This document shows positions 8,389 to 15,591 of a DNA stretch of 64,000 nt, piece by piece. Source of the DNA: Paracoccus shanxieyensis (GTDB taxonomy: Bacteria > Pseudomonadota > Alphaproteobacteria > Rhodobacterales > Rhodobacteraceae); NCBI RefSeq assembly GCF_009711265.1, contig NZ_WMII01000008.1, positions 1 through 64,000 on the forward strand. Direction: 5' to 3'. The notes under the pieces were generated by a model. That model was not told the DNA's origin. It searched no databases and was given only the letters and a program-made list of their open reading frames with translations. How positions within the stretch are numbered: position 1 is the stretch's first letter; each line of letters begins with the position of its first letter. The position numbers were made by a program, and so were the translations under genes.

Positions 8389-9911
8389 TCTGCGGCCTCC
8401 TTCCGGGGTTCGCTGCGCCCGTGGAATTCGTCAGGGAAATGCGTCAGCGCCGACATCACAGGAAAGGGCGCAAAGCCCCCCAGCGCGCAAATCGAGCCCC
8501 ATTTCATCGTGTTGCACAGGTCTTTCAGGACCGGGATGCCGTCCTCGTCGCCGGCGGCAATACGGTCGATCGTTTCGACCCCCCGGACCGAGCCGATGCG
8601 ACAAGGCGTGCATTTGCCGCAGCTTTCCAGGGCGCAGAACTCCATGGCAAAGCGCGCCAGCTTCAGCATGTCGGCGCTGTCGTCAAAGACGGTGATGCCC
8701 GCGTGCCCTAAAAGCGCGTCCTTGGCGCCCAGCTCCTCATAGCCAAAGGGCACGTCGAAATTCCAATGCGGCACATAGGCGCCCAGAGGGCCGCCGACCT
8801 GCGCCGCCTTGACCGGACGGCCGCTGGCCGTGCCGCCGCCGAATTCCTCGATGATCTGGCGCAGGGTCATACCGAAGGGCGCCTCGAACAGCCCGCCATG
8901 TTTGACATTGCCGGAAATCTGGATCGGGATCGTGCCCTTGGACCTTCCGATGCCCAGTTTCGCGTATTCCGGCCCGCCATGCGCCAAGATCCACGGCACC
9001 GTCGCCAGCGAGACCAGATTGTTGACTACGGTTGGACGGCCCAGAAACCCTTCCAGCGCCGGGATCGGCGGCTTGGCCCGCACCGTGCCGCGCTTGCCCT
9101 CCAGACTGTTCAGCAGGCTGGTCTCCTCGCCACAGACATAGGCGCCGGCGCCGACCCGAACCTCCATGTCAAAGGCATGGTCCGATCCCAGCACCGAGGC
9201 GCCCAGAATGCCCGCCTGCCGGGCCTTGCCGATGGCAGCCTCCAGCACCCGGATCGCATCGGGATATTCGCTGCGGCAATAGACATAGCCCTGCACCGCG
9301 CCGACCGCGATGCCGGCAATCGCCATGCCCTCGATCAGGACCAGCGGATCGCCCTCCATGATCATGCGGTCGGCGAAACTGCCGCTGTCGCCTTCGTCGG
9401 CATTGCAGACGATGTATTTGCGCGGGGCTTGCGCACCCGCCACGGTTTTCCATTTGATCCCGGTCGGAAAGCCCGCGCCGCCGCGCCCGCGCAGCCCCGA
9501 GTCGGTCACGTCCTGCACCACGGCCTCGGGCCCGATGTCCAGCGCCCGGCGCAGCCCCTCCAGCCCGCCATGCGTCTGATATTCCTCGACCGACAGCGGG
9601 TCGATCACGCCGACGCGGGCAAAGGTCAGCCGCTGCTGCGCCCGCATCCAGGGCAGATCCTCGACCGGCCCCAGCGCCAGCGGATGATCGGCGCCGCTGC
9701 GCAAGGCATCCAGCAGACCGGCCACATCCCCGACCTCGACCGGGCCGTAACCATAGCGCACCCCGCCCCGCTCGACCTCGACCAGCGGCTCCAGCCAGAT
9801 CATGCCGCGCGTGCCGTTCCGCGTGACGGTGAACTCGCGCCCCAGCGCCTCGGCCACATCGTCAGCACCCAAGGCCTTGGCGGCGGCGTCCAAAGGAACC
9901 CAGACCCTCAT
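8385..9911 (-). CDS. fdsB: NAD-dependent formate dehydrogenase beta (NADH/FMN) subunit
   Basis: The 508-residue protein is a NuoF-like diaphorase subunit that carries FMN and a 4Fe-4S cluster and reduces NAD with electrons from FdsA. Visible motifs are the nucleotide-binding GRGGAGFPTG, the NADH/FMN-site segment around ADEGDSGSFADR, and the cluster motif CGKCTPCRIG with a further cysteine near the C-terminus (DLCNT). The ATG at 9911 was chosen because it overlaps the fdsG stop codon (ATGA), the same coupling seen at fdsB/fdsA. The reading frame is open further upstream, but that part lies inside fdsG and is not credible. Confidence 0.96.
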   Translation of the reverse strand: MRVWVPLDAAAKALGADDVAEALGREFTVTRNGTRGMIWLEPLVEVERGGVRYGYGPVEVGDVAGLLDALRSGADHPLALGPVEDLPWMRAQQRLTFARVGVIDPLSVEEYQTHGGLEGLRRALDIGPEAVVQDVTDSGLRGRGGAGFPTGIKWKTVAGAQAPRKYIVCNADEGDSGSFADRMIMEGDPLVLIEGMAIAGIAVGAVQGYVYCRSEYPDAIRVLEAAIGKARQAGILGASVLGSDHAFDMEVRVGAGAYVCGEETSLLNSLEGKRGTVRAKPPIPALEGFLGRPTVVNNLVSLATVPWILAHGGPEYAKLGIGRSKGTIPIQISGNVKHGGLFEAPFGMTLRQIIEEFGGGTASGRPVKAAQVGGPLGAYVPHWNFDVPFGYEELGAKDALLGHAGITVFDDSADMLKLARFAMEFCALESCGKCTPCRIGSVRGVETIDRIAAGDEDGIPVLKDLCNTMKWGSICALGGFAPFPVMSALTHFPDEFHGRSEPRKEAAE

Positions 9912-10387
9912 GCCCCCGCCTCCTGCACCATGCGCTGCACCTTCTCGACCGTCGCCCGGCCCAGCAGCCGCTCGCCCATCTGGGCCGAGGGCGCGCAGGC
10001 GCACAGCCCCAGACAGAACACCGGCTCCAGCGTCAGCCGCCCGTCCGGCGTGGTCTCATGGAAATCAATGCCCAAGGCCGCCCGCACCCGATCCGCCAGC
10101 GCATCCGCACCCATCGACTGACAGGCCTCGGCGCGGCACAGCCGCAGCACATGCCGCCCCGAGGGATGGTCCCGGAAATCGTGGTAAAAGCTGACCACGC
10201 CATGCACCTCGGCCCGCGTCAGGCCCAAAGCCGCGGCAATCACCGGCTGCGCAGCCTCGGGCACATATCCATATTCTGCCTGAATATCGTGCAGGATCGG
10301 CAGCAACGGCCCCTCACGCTGCGCATGCAGGGCGATGATCTCGGCAATAGATTCATAAAAATCAGCGGCTTCTTCGGGGATACTCAT
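9908..10387 (-). CDS. fdsG: NAD-dependent formate dehydrogenase gamma (2Fe-2S) subunit
   Basis: This 159-residue NuoE-like subunit has a thioredoxin-like fold holding one 2Fe-2S cluster and works with FdsB in the diaphorase part of the enzyme. Ligands are visible as C-x4-C in LCRAEACQS and C-x3-C in VFCLGLCACAP. The ATG at 10387 (MSIPEEAADF) was chosen; an in-frame ATG at 10414 would add nine residues and would run into the regulatory dyad region. It is the first structural gene of the operon, about 80 bases downstream of the lysR stop, and the gap holds a strong inverted repeat that is a likely control site. Confidence 0.94.
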   Translation of the reverse strand: MSIPEEAADFYESIAEIIALHAQREGPLLPILHDIQAEYGYVPEAAQPVIAAALGLTRAEVHGVVSFYHDFRDHPSGRHVLRLCRAEACQSMGADALADRVRAALGIDFHETTPDGRLTLEPVFCLGLCACAPSAQMGERLLGRATVEKVQRMVQEAGA

Positions 10388-10421
10388 GGCTGGGGCGGTC
10401 CGGGCTATGTGCAATATCCCG

Positions 10422-10449
10422 TCAGGCTAAGGCCCGGATCATAGCCTGA
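10422..10449. promoter_or_regulatory. Candidate LysR-type operator of the fds operon
   Basis: A perfect inverted repeat TCAGGCTA-N12-TAGCCTGA lies in the 80-base gap between lysR and fdsG. Its size and spacing fit a regulatory site for a dimeric LysR-type protein, and the neighbouring lysR product is the obvious candidate binder. In Cupriavidus the LysR-type FdsR controls fds in response to formate, so the same role is inferred here. The assignment to this regulator is inference; the dyad itself is directly visible. Confidence 0.55.
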
Positions 10450-10467
10450 ACAATCGCAAAGTCCCGT

Positions 10468-11340
10468 CTATTGATCGAAGGCGCCTATTGAATCCGCAGT
10501 TTTCAGCAAAGCCTCGACCAGCGGCGGATGCGGCTCACGGCGCGCAACGACCAGCCCGACCAGATGCCCCTCGCCGCTCAGATCCCGCACGCCGACGCCC
10601 TCGGGCAGACGCAGACCGCGCGCAATGCTGTGCGGCAGGATCGCCGCCCAGTCGCCCGTCGCCACATGCGCAAGGATCGCCAGCATCGAGGTCGATTCGA
10701 CCCGTGCCATCGCATCCGCCCCGACATCCAGAAGATGCCGCGTGACGATGCGGCGGTTCTGCATGTCAGGCGTCAGCAGACACAAGGGCCGCGCGGCGGC
10801 CTCGCCCCAGTCGACCGGGCCGGTCTTGCTGTCGCGCGACACAAGGCAATAGGTCTCGCGATACAAAGGCAGGCTCTGCACCCGGCCCAAAGGCTCGCTG
10901 TCCAGATAGGTCACGCCAGCATCCAGCTCCATCGCCTCGATCTGCTCGCGGATCTCATCCGAAGAACGCGACAGGATCGACACCCCGGCATTGGGATGGC
11001 GGCGCAGGAACGGGCCGGTCAGTTCGGCAATCCGCGGCATGGCGGTGGGAATGACGCCCAGACGCAGCAACCCCGACACGCCCTTGCGCCGGGCCTGCAT
11101 CTCGGCCTGCATGGTCCGGGTATCGCCCACGATCCGGCGGGCCCAGCCCAGCACACGCTCCCCTTCCGGCGTCAGCCCCTGATAGCGCGATCCGCGTCGC
11201 ACCAACTGGACGCCAAGCTGTTCTTCCAGTGCCTTGATGGCCGATGACAGCGACGGCTGGGTCACGCCCAATGCTTCCGCCGCGCGGCCGAAATGCTGCT
11301 CGCGCGCCAGAACCATGAACATGGACAGCTTGTCGATCAC
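10468..11340 (-). CDS. LysR family regulator, probable controller of formate dehydrogenase
   Basis: The 290-residue product has an N-terminal winged helix-turn-helix (EQHFGRAAEALGVTQPSLS, residues about 14-32) followed by a periplasmic-binding-like effector domain, the standard LysR layout. The start was taken as the GTG at 11340, because GGGGAGGGG sits about eight bases upstream; the frame runs on to 11430 but the added residues come from a GC-rich hairpin and do not fit the family. It lies directly upstream of and on the same strand as fdsGBACD, which matches the FdsR role known in Cupriavidus. The effector cannot be read from sequence; formate is inferred from context. Confidence 0.85.
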   Translation of the reverse strand: MIDKLSMFMVLAREQHFGRAAEALGVTQPSLSSAIKALEEQLGVQLVRRGSRYQGLTPEGERVLGWARRIVGDTRTMQAEMQARRKGVSGLLRLGVIPTAMPRIAELTGPFLRRHPNAGVSILSRSSDEIREQIEAMELDAGVTYLDSEPLGRVQSLPLYRETYCLVSRDSKTGPVDWGEAAARPLCLLTPDMQNRRIVTRHLLDVGADAMARVESTSMLAILAHVATGDWAAILPHSIARGLRLPEGVGVRDLSGEGHLVGLVVARREPHPPLVEALLKTADSIGAFDQ

Positions 11341-11368
11341 GCGCACCCCCTCCCCAAAAGGCGCCCGT

Positions 11369-11423
11369 CTTCCTTGTTTTCCAAATACCCCGCGGGGGGT
11401 CCGGGGGGCGCGAAGCCCCCCGG
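11369..11423 (-). terminator. GC-rich hairpin and trailer motif downstream of purS
   Basis: On the minus strand, just after the purS stop, a perfect stem with arms CCGGGGGGC and GCCCCCCGG (11401-11423) is followed by a second GC block and then GGGTATTTGGAAAACAAGG (minus strand; motif at 11369-11390). There is no uridine run, so a classical intrinsic terminator is not certain. The trailer motif is the same one that forms the ends of the dispersed repeat at 17407-17598 and 60685-60878. Confidence 0.5.
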
Positions 11424-11433
11424 TCACCAAGGA

Positions 11434-11685
11434 TCAGACGATCTCGACGGCGTATTTCTCGATGACGGTATTGGCCAGCAGCCCCTCGCACATGCGCGCG
11501 ACCTCGGCCTTGGCGCCCTCGGCATCGGCCGAGGCCAGATCCAGTTCGATCACCTTGCCCTGACGCACGCCCGAAACGCCCTGAAAGCCGAGCCCGCCAA
11601 GCGCGTGGCGGATCGCCTCGCCCTGCGGATCAAGAACGCCGTCTTTCAGCATGATGGTGACACGGGCTTTCAGCGTGGCGGTCAT
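11434..11685 (-). CDS. purS: Phosphoribosylformylglycinamidine synthase subunit PurS
   Basis: This 83-residue protein is the small PurS subunit of the three-part FGAM synthase (PurL-PurQ-PurS), which converts FGAR to FGAM in purine synthesis. The sequence shows the family pattern: an opening strand rich in basic residues (KARVTIMLKDGVLDPQGEAI), the LGFQGVSGVRQGK segment, and a C-terminal strand ending in YAVEIV. It sits 12 bases downstream of purC on the same strand, so the two are probably cotranscribed. purQ and purL are not adjacent downstream; the next feature is a GC-rich hairpin and then lysR. Confidence 0.95.
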   Translation of the reverse strand: MTATLKARVTIMLKDGVLDPQGEAIRHALGGLGFQGVSGVRQGKVIELDLASADAEGAKAEVARMCEGLLANTVIEKYAVEIV

Positions 11686-11697
11686 GGGGGCAGTCCT

Positions 11698-12462
11698 TCA
11701 GTTGATCAGGGTAGGCTTGGTCAGCGAGGTGGTGTTGGCAGGCATCAGGCCCAGCCGGCGCGCCACTTCGGTATAGGCATCGGTCAGGCTGCCCAGATCG
11801 CGGCGGAACACGTCCTTGTCCAGCTTCTGGCCGGTCTTCACATCCCACAGGCGGCACGAATCCGGGCTGATTTCATCGGCCACGACAAGGCGCATGAAAT
11901 CGCCATCCCAGATGCGGCCGATCTCGATCTTGAAATCGATCAGCTTGATGCCCGCTCCAAAGAACACGCCCGACAGGAAATCATTCACCCGCAGCGCCAG
12001 GGAAACGATGTCGTCCAGATCCTGCTGGCTGGCCCAGCCAAAGGCGATGATGTATTCCTCGGACACGAAAGGGTCGCCCAGCTCGTCGTTCTTGAAGCTG
12101 TATTCGACGATCGGGCGCGGCAGGGCGGTGCCCTCTTCCATGCCCAGACGCTTGGCGATGGACCCTGCGGCGAAGTTTCGCACGATCACTTCCAGCGGAA
12201 TGATCTCGACCTGACGCACCAGTTGCTCGCGCATGTTGATGCGGCGGATGAAATGGTTCGGCACGCCGATATTGGTCAGCCCGGTCATGAAGAACTCGGA
12301 CAGGCGGTTGTTCAACACGCCCTTGCCCTCGATCGTGGCCTTTTTCTGGGCGTTGAAGGCGGTCGCATCATCCTTGAAATACTGGATCAGCGTGCCCGGC
12401 TCGGTGCCTTCGTAAAGGATCTTGGCTTTGCCTTCGTAGATCTTCTTGCGTCTTGGTGCCAT
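11698..12462 (-). CDS. purC: SAICAR synthase
   Basis: The 254-residue protein is phosphoribosylaminoimidazole-succinocarboxamide synthase, which joins aspartate to CAIR with ATP in purine synthesis. It has the N-terminal nucleotide-binding [11 protein letters not shown], the signature [17 protein letters not shown], and the conserved IDFKIEIGR and [13 protein letters not shown] segments near the C-terminus. The ATG at 12462 ([12 protein letters not shown]) was chosen by family start position and a GGGAG upstream; the open frame extends almost 900 bases further but that part is antisense to the zeta inhibitor and the acetyltransferase. It is followed closely by purS. Confidence 0.97.
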   Translation of the reverse strand: MAPRRKKIYEGKAKILYEGTEPGTLIQYFKDDATAFNAQKKATIEGKGVLNNRLSEFFMTGLTNIGVPNHFIRRINMREQLVRQVEIIPLEVIVRNFAAGSIAKRLGMEEGTALPRPIVEYSFKNDELGDPFVSEEYIIAFGWASQQDLDDIVSLALRVNDFLSGVFFGAGIKLIDFKIEIGRIWDGDFMRLVVADEISPDSCRLWDVKTGQKLDKDVFRRDLGSLTDAYTEVARRLGLMPANTTSLTKPTLIN

Positions 12463-12501
12463 GCTGCGCGTCTCCCGTCCGCAAGGTAACCGTTCTTTTA
12501 T

Positions 12502-12515
12502 TGGCCTATAGGCCA
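12502..12515. promoter_or_regulatory. 14-base perfect palindrome between purC and the zeta inhibitor gene
   Basis: TGGCCTATAGGCCA is a perfect palindrome in the 147-base region between the divergent purC and ATPase inhibitor genes, about 40 bases upstream of the purC ATG. It could be an operator, since its centre CTATAG resembles a -10 element for either direction. No protein that binds it can be named from sequence. Confidence 0.4.
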
Positions 12516-12609
12516 GAAACGGGGTCCGGGGCAATACGGGCTTGCGATGGGATGCGCCCCTCGTCATACCATTGGCCGTGTCAAGCCGACACAGAAGCCG
12601 GAGGCCGCC

Positions 12610-12924
12610 ATGACCACCTTTGACGACCGCGAACGCGCCTATGAAAACAAATTCGCCCATGATGCCGAACTGAACTTCAAGGCCGAGGCCCGCCGCAACC
12701 GCCTGCTGGGCGAATGGGCGGCAGGACTTCTGGGCATGAACGGCGACGATGCGCGCGCCTATGCCCTGACCGTCGTGACCTCGGATTTCGACGAGCCGGG
12801 CGATGAGGACGTGTATCGCAAGCTTGCCGCCGATCTGTCGGACAAATCCGATGAGGCCACGATCCGCGCCAAGATGGCCGAACTGCGCGTTACTGCGCGC
12901 GAACAGATCCTGAAGGAAAGCTGA
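12610..12924 (+). CDS. F1-ATPase inhibitor zeta subunit (DUF1476)
   Basis: This 104-residue protein belongs to the family first named DUF1476 and later shown in Paracoccus denitrificans to be the zeta subunit, an inhibitor that blocks ATP hydrolysis by the F1Fo-ATP synthase through its N-terminal segment. The sequence opens [20 protein letters not shown] and continues [21 protein letters not shown], the hallmark inhibitory region, followed by a helical C-terminal domain. The ATG at 12610 is preceded by CGGAGG. It stands alone, divergent from purC and ended by its own terminator. The Fo operon lies about 13 kb away in this window. Confidence 0.93.
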   Translation: MTTFDDRERAYENKFAHDAELNFKAEARRNRLLGEWAAGLLGMNGDDARAYALTVVTSDFDEPGDEDVYRKLAADLSDKSDEATIRAKMAELRVTAREQILKES

Positions 12925-12946
12925 TCGGGCACGCGCCCGCCATGAC

Positions 12947-12972
12947 AGCGCCCCGCACGTCGGGGCGCTTTT
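12947..12972 (+). terminator. Intrinsic terminator of the zeta inhibitor gene
   Basis: Arms AGCGCCCC and GGGGCGCT enclose a seven-base loop and are followed by TTTT. It lies 23 bases after the stop codon of the upstream gene, which is a standard position for a Rho-independent terminator. Confidence 0.8.
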
Positions 12973-13008
12973 CATTTCGCATGACCGCAAGGCACGGGGG
13001 GACCGCGC

Positions 13009-13602
13009 GTGACCGAGCTGGAAAAGGCAGCCAAAGGGCTGATTTACGACGCGAATTTCGACGAGACGGTTCTGGCCGCCCGCCTTGCCGCCAAACGGCT
13101 TTTGCATCGCCTGAACGCTTTGCCCCCGGATGCCGAGCCGCAGCGGCAGGTGCTGCTTCGCCGGCTTCTGGCCAGCGCCGGGGAACGGCTGGTGATCGAG
13201 GGGCCGTTTCATTGCGACTATGGCTTCAACATCCGCATCGGCAGGAATTTCTATGCCAATGTGAACCTCGTCATCCTTGACGGCGCCGAGGTCAGCATCG
13301 GCGACAATGTGTTCATCGCCCCGAATGTCGGCATCTACACGGCGGGCCATCCGCTGGACCCTGAACGCCGCAATGCTGGTCTGGAATATGCGCTGCCCAT
13401 CCGCATCGGCAATGACGTCTGGATCGGCGGCGGTGTCAGCATCCTGCCCGGTGTCACCATCAGCGACGGGGCGGTCATCGGCGCGGGCGCGGTGGTAACG
13501 AAAGACGTGCCGCCCGCGACGCTTTGGGCGGGCAATCCCGCCCGGCAGATCCGCCCGATCACCGAGGATGATGCCCGGCGCAGCGATTTCACCCGCCGCT
13601 GA
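13009..13602 (+). CDS. Maltose/galactoside-type O-acetyltransferase (left-handed beta helix)
   Basis: The 197-residue product is a hexapeptide-repeat acetyltransferase of the Maa/LacA/NodL group, which moves acetyl from acetyl-CoA to a sugar hydroxyl. An N-terminal helical MAC domain (residues about 5-60) precedes the left-handed beta helix. The catalytic histidine is in [13 protein letters not shown], and the repeats run through [15 protein letters not shown] and [14 protein letters not shown] to the NPARQIRPI end. Translation starts at a GTG at 13009 with a G-rich stretch (CACGGGGGGAC) before it. The sugar acceptor cannot be told from sequence. It stands alone, convergent with the thioesterase at 13621. 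Confidence 0.9.
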   Translation: MTELEKAAKGLIYDANFDETVLAARLAAKRLLHRLNALPPDAEPQRQVLLRRLLASAGERLVIEGPFHCDYGFNIRIGRNFYANVNLVILDGAEVSIGDNVFIAPNVGIYTAGHPLDPERRNAGLEYALPIRIGNDVWIGGGVSILPGVTISDGAVIGAGAVVTKDVPPATLWAGNPARQIRPITEDDARRSDFTRR

Positions 13603-13620
13603 CGATTCGGTGCAGGCGGC

Positions 13621-14124
13621 CTAGAACTTTTCGGGCATCACGAAATGCCCCGTCGCCTGCGCAAACAGCCGCGCGCGATTGTCCTGCCATGCCTCGACCT
13701 GAACGCTGGCATAGCGCCGCCCCGACCGCACCACCCGCGCGCGGGCATAGGCATCACGCGGCAGGCCGGAACGCAGATAATCCACGGTAAAGTCGATGGT
13801 CTTGGGCAGGCGCGGCAGGCTTTCGGGCACTTCGGCATCGGGCGCGATGCGGCCCTGCTCCATATCCTCCCAGATCGCCGTCCATGTCAGCTCGACAATG
13901 GCCGCGACCTCCAGAAAGGCGGCCGTCGCGCCGCCATGGATTGCGGGCAGGAACGGATTGCCGATCAGCTTTTCGTCAAAGGGCAGAACGGCGGTCAATT
14001 CATCGCCGCGCCGGTCGAAGCTGATGCCCAGAAAGCGGATATAGGGCACGCCCGACACCAGCGCGTTCAGCGTATTGTTGCGCCGCGACTTGATGGCGGC
14101 CAGGGGTTCGTTGCGATCGACCAT
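13621..14124 (-). CDS. PaaI-type hotdog thioesterase
   Basis: This 167-residue protein has the hotdog fold of PaaI/YbgC-like acyl-CoA thioesterases. The conserved IHGGATAAFLEVAAI helix motif is present near the middle, with glutamate where many relatives have aspartate or asparagine. The ATG at 14124 (MVDRNEPLAAI) is one base after the stop of a second, related thioesterase gene, so the two form a pair. The substrate is unknown. Closeness to the beta-oxidation cluster starting at 14705 suggests an acyl-CoA, but the pair is divergent from that cluster. Confidence 0.8.
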   Translation of the reverse strand: MVDRNEPLAAIKSRRNNTLNALVSGVPYIRFLGISFDRRGDELTAVLPFDEKLIGNPFLPAIHGGATAAFLEVAAIVELTWTAIWEDMEQGRIAPDAEVPESLPRLPKTIDFTVDYLRSGLPRDAYARARVVRSGRRYASVQVEAWQDNRARLFAQATGHFVMPEKF

Positions 14125-14125
14125 A

Positions 14126-14569
14126 TCAGCGCTCAAACGTGAAGGCCCCGGTGGCGGCGGCCACGGGGCGGGTGTCGTCCTCATCCATCGCCCAGGCGCG
14201 GACGAAGGCCACGGACCGGGTGACGTGATAGCATTCCGCCCGCGCCCGGATCCCCTGCCGCGGCGTCGCGGCGCGCATATAGTCGATGCGCAGGTCGATG
14301 GTCGCCGTCACCTTGGCACCGTCGGGATGCGACATCACCGCAGCCCCGCAACAGGTGTCCATCAAGGCCGAGATCACCCCGCCATGAATGACACCGCTAT
14401 GCGGGTCGCCCACCAGGTCGGCATGCCACGGCAACGAGATCACGGCACTGCCCGGCCCCAATTCGTCCAGCGCCATCCCCAGCGCCCGCGCATGCGGGAT
14501 CGCCTCGATGAACTGGCGCGCGATTCGGGCGCGCTGCGCGTCATCCGCGCCATGCAGCTCTGCGCTCAT
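14126..14569 (-). CDS. PaaI-type hotdog thioesterase
   Basis: This 147-residue hotdog-fold protein carries HGGVISALMDTCCGAA, the classical HGG-x6-D-x3-G signature of PaaI-family thioesterases, which hydrolyse aromatic or short acyl-CoA esters. A GAAGGAG Shine-Dalgarno lies about eight bases before the ATG. It is the first of a two-gene unit with the thioesterase at 13621 and is divergent from the first MerR gene; the 135-base gap must hold promoters for both directions. The exact acyl-CoA substrate is unknown. Confidence 0.85.
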   Translation of the reverse strand: MSAELHGADDAQRARIARQFIEAIPHARALGMALDELGPGSAVISLPWHADLVGDPHSGVIHGGVISALMDTCCGAAVMSHPDGAKVTATIDLRIDYMRAATPRQGIRARAECYHVTRSVAFVRAWAMDEDDTRPVAAATGAFTFER

Positions 14570-14651
14570 CCTGGGTCTCCTTCACTGGCATCATGCCGGA
14601 TCAGGCTAAACACGGCCAAAGCCTGTCACAAGAGCGTATCATTTCCGATGG

Positions 14652-14680
14652 TTGAGTTTGCCAAAACCCTCAGCTAGGCT
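14652..14680 (+). promoter_or_regulatory. Candidate promoter of the first merR gene
   Basis: TTGAGT (14652-14657) and TAGGCT (14675-14680) are separated by 17 bases and lie 25 bases upstream of the ATG at 14705. This is a reasonable sigma-70-type promoter. The spacer contains a weak TGAG/CTCA dyad. Confidence 0.4.
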
Positions 14681-14704
14681 TGACCCATCCTGCCAGGTCC
14701 AAGA

Positions 14705-15097
14705 ATGACAGACAGCGAATATATCAGTTTCAAAGACATGTGCGCGCGCTTCGATGTGACGCCGAGGACGCTGCGTTACTACGAATATATCGAGTTGCTC
14801 GACCCCCGGAAGGAGGGCCGCGCCCGCTTTTACAGCCCCCGCGAAGTGGCGCGCATGAAGCTGATCCTGCGCGGCCGCCGCTTCGGCTTTTCCCTGGAAG
14901 AGATCCGGCAATGGCTGCTGATCTATGAAGAAAAGGGCACGCAGGAACAATACAGCGTCTGGATCGACATGGCGGACCGCCAGCTTGACGTGCTGGCCCG
15001 CCAGCGCGACGAAATTCAGGCCGCCATCACCGATCTTCAGGCGCTACGCGATCAGACGGTGAATATTCTGGACGCGATGGCCAAGCCCGAAAGCTGA
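14705..15097 (+). CDS. MerR family transcriptional regulator
   Basis: The 130-residue product has an N-terminal MerR winged helix ([20 protein letters not shown], about residues 9-28) with the usual second wing, RARFYSPREVARM, and a C-terminal helix likely to form the dimer coiled coil. There is no cysteine-rich metal-binding end, so it is not a classical metal sensor. It is followed by a second, related MerR gene and then by beta-oxidation enzymes, which fits MerR regulators of acyl-CoA catabolism such as LiuR. The effector is inferred to be an acyl-CoA, not seen in sequence. Confidence 0.88.
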   Translation: MTDSEYISFKDMCARFDVTPRTLRYYEYIELLDPRKEGRARFYSPREVARMKLILRGRRFGFSLEEIRQWLLIYEEKGTQEQYSVWIDMADRQLDVLARQRDEIQAAITDLQALRDQTVNILDAMAKPES

Positions 15098-15111
15098 CGC
15101 CACGTCGCACC

Positions 15112-15139
15112 TTACGCGCACGTCAACTTGCCCTATATT
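15112..15139 (+). promoter_or_regulatory. Candidate promoter with semi-palindromic MerR site
   Basis: TTACGCGCACGTCAA (15112-15126) is an imperfect palindrome with TT, CG, CG and AA in symmetric places. It overlaps a possible -35 (TTACGC), with TATATT as -10 at 15134-15139 and a 16-base spacer. The pattern resembles the motif reported for LiuR-type MerR regulators of acyl-CoA breakdown. It precedes the second merR gene at 15180 and the dehydrogenase after it. Confidence 0.4.
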
Positions 15140-15179
15140 CCGGTTATGCGATCGGAACTTCGGGAGGGGGAGGACGGCC

Positions 15180-15569
15180 GTGAGCGATACGTTGATGACC
15201 ATCCGCGAGATGTGTGACGCCTTTGACGTGACACCCCGCACCCTGCGCTTTTATGAATCGCGCGAACTGATTTTCCCGGAACGCCGTGGCCAGCACCGGC
15301 TTTACGACCGCACCGACCGGGCGCGGCTGACGCTGATCCTGCGCGGCAAGCGCTTCGGATTTTCGCTGGAACAGATCCGCCAGCTCTTGGAACTTTACGA
15401 TCCCGCCGAACGCAACCTGACGCAGGCGACCGCCACCATCGCCACCGCCCGCGAGCGGCTGGCCGACATGGAGCGCCAGCATCACGAGCTTGGCCTTGCC
15501 ATCACCGAACTTCGCCAGCAGATCGCCGAGGGCGAACAGATGCTGGTGCAACTGAAAACCGGCGCCTGA
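15180..15569 (+). CDS. MerR family transcriptional regulator
   Basis: This 129-residue MerR protein has the winged helix [20 protein letters not shown] at residues about 6-25, a [14 protein letters not shown] wing and a long C-terminal helix. It starts with GTG at 15180 behind a strong GGGAGGGGGAGG. It is about 22 bases upstream of the acyl-CoA dehydrogenase gene and in the same direction, so it is probably cotranscribed with it and may control it by feedback. It is similar to the MerR gene 83 bases upstream, over the DNA-binding domain in particular, which suggests an old duplication. Confidence 0.88.
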   Translation: MSDTLMTIREMCDAFDVTPRTLRFYESRELIFPERRGQHRLYDRTDRARLTLILRGKRFGFSLEQIRQLLELYDPAERNLTQATATIATARERLADMERQHHELGLAITELRQQIAEGEQMLVQLKTGA

Positions 15570-15591
15570 CCGCGCCAGCCCCGGAGGACAC

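Noticed and set aside
11341..11430. Longer N-terminus for the LysR protein (start at 11430)
   Set aside because: The extra 30 residues are coded by the GC-rich hairpin and trailer motif and do not match the LysR family; the GTG at 11340 has a good ribosome site.
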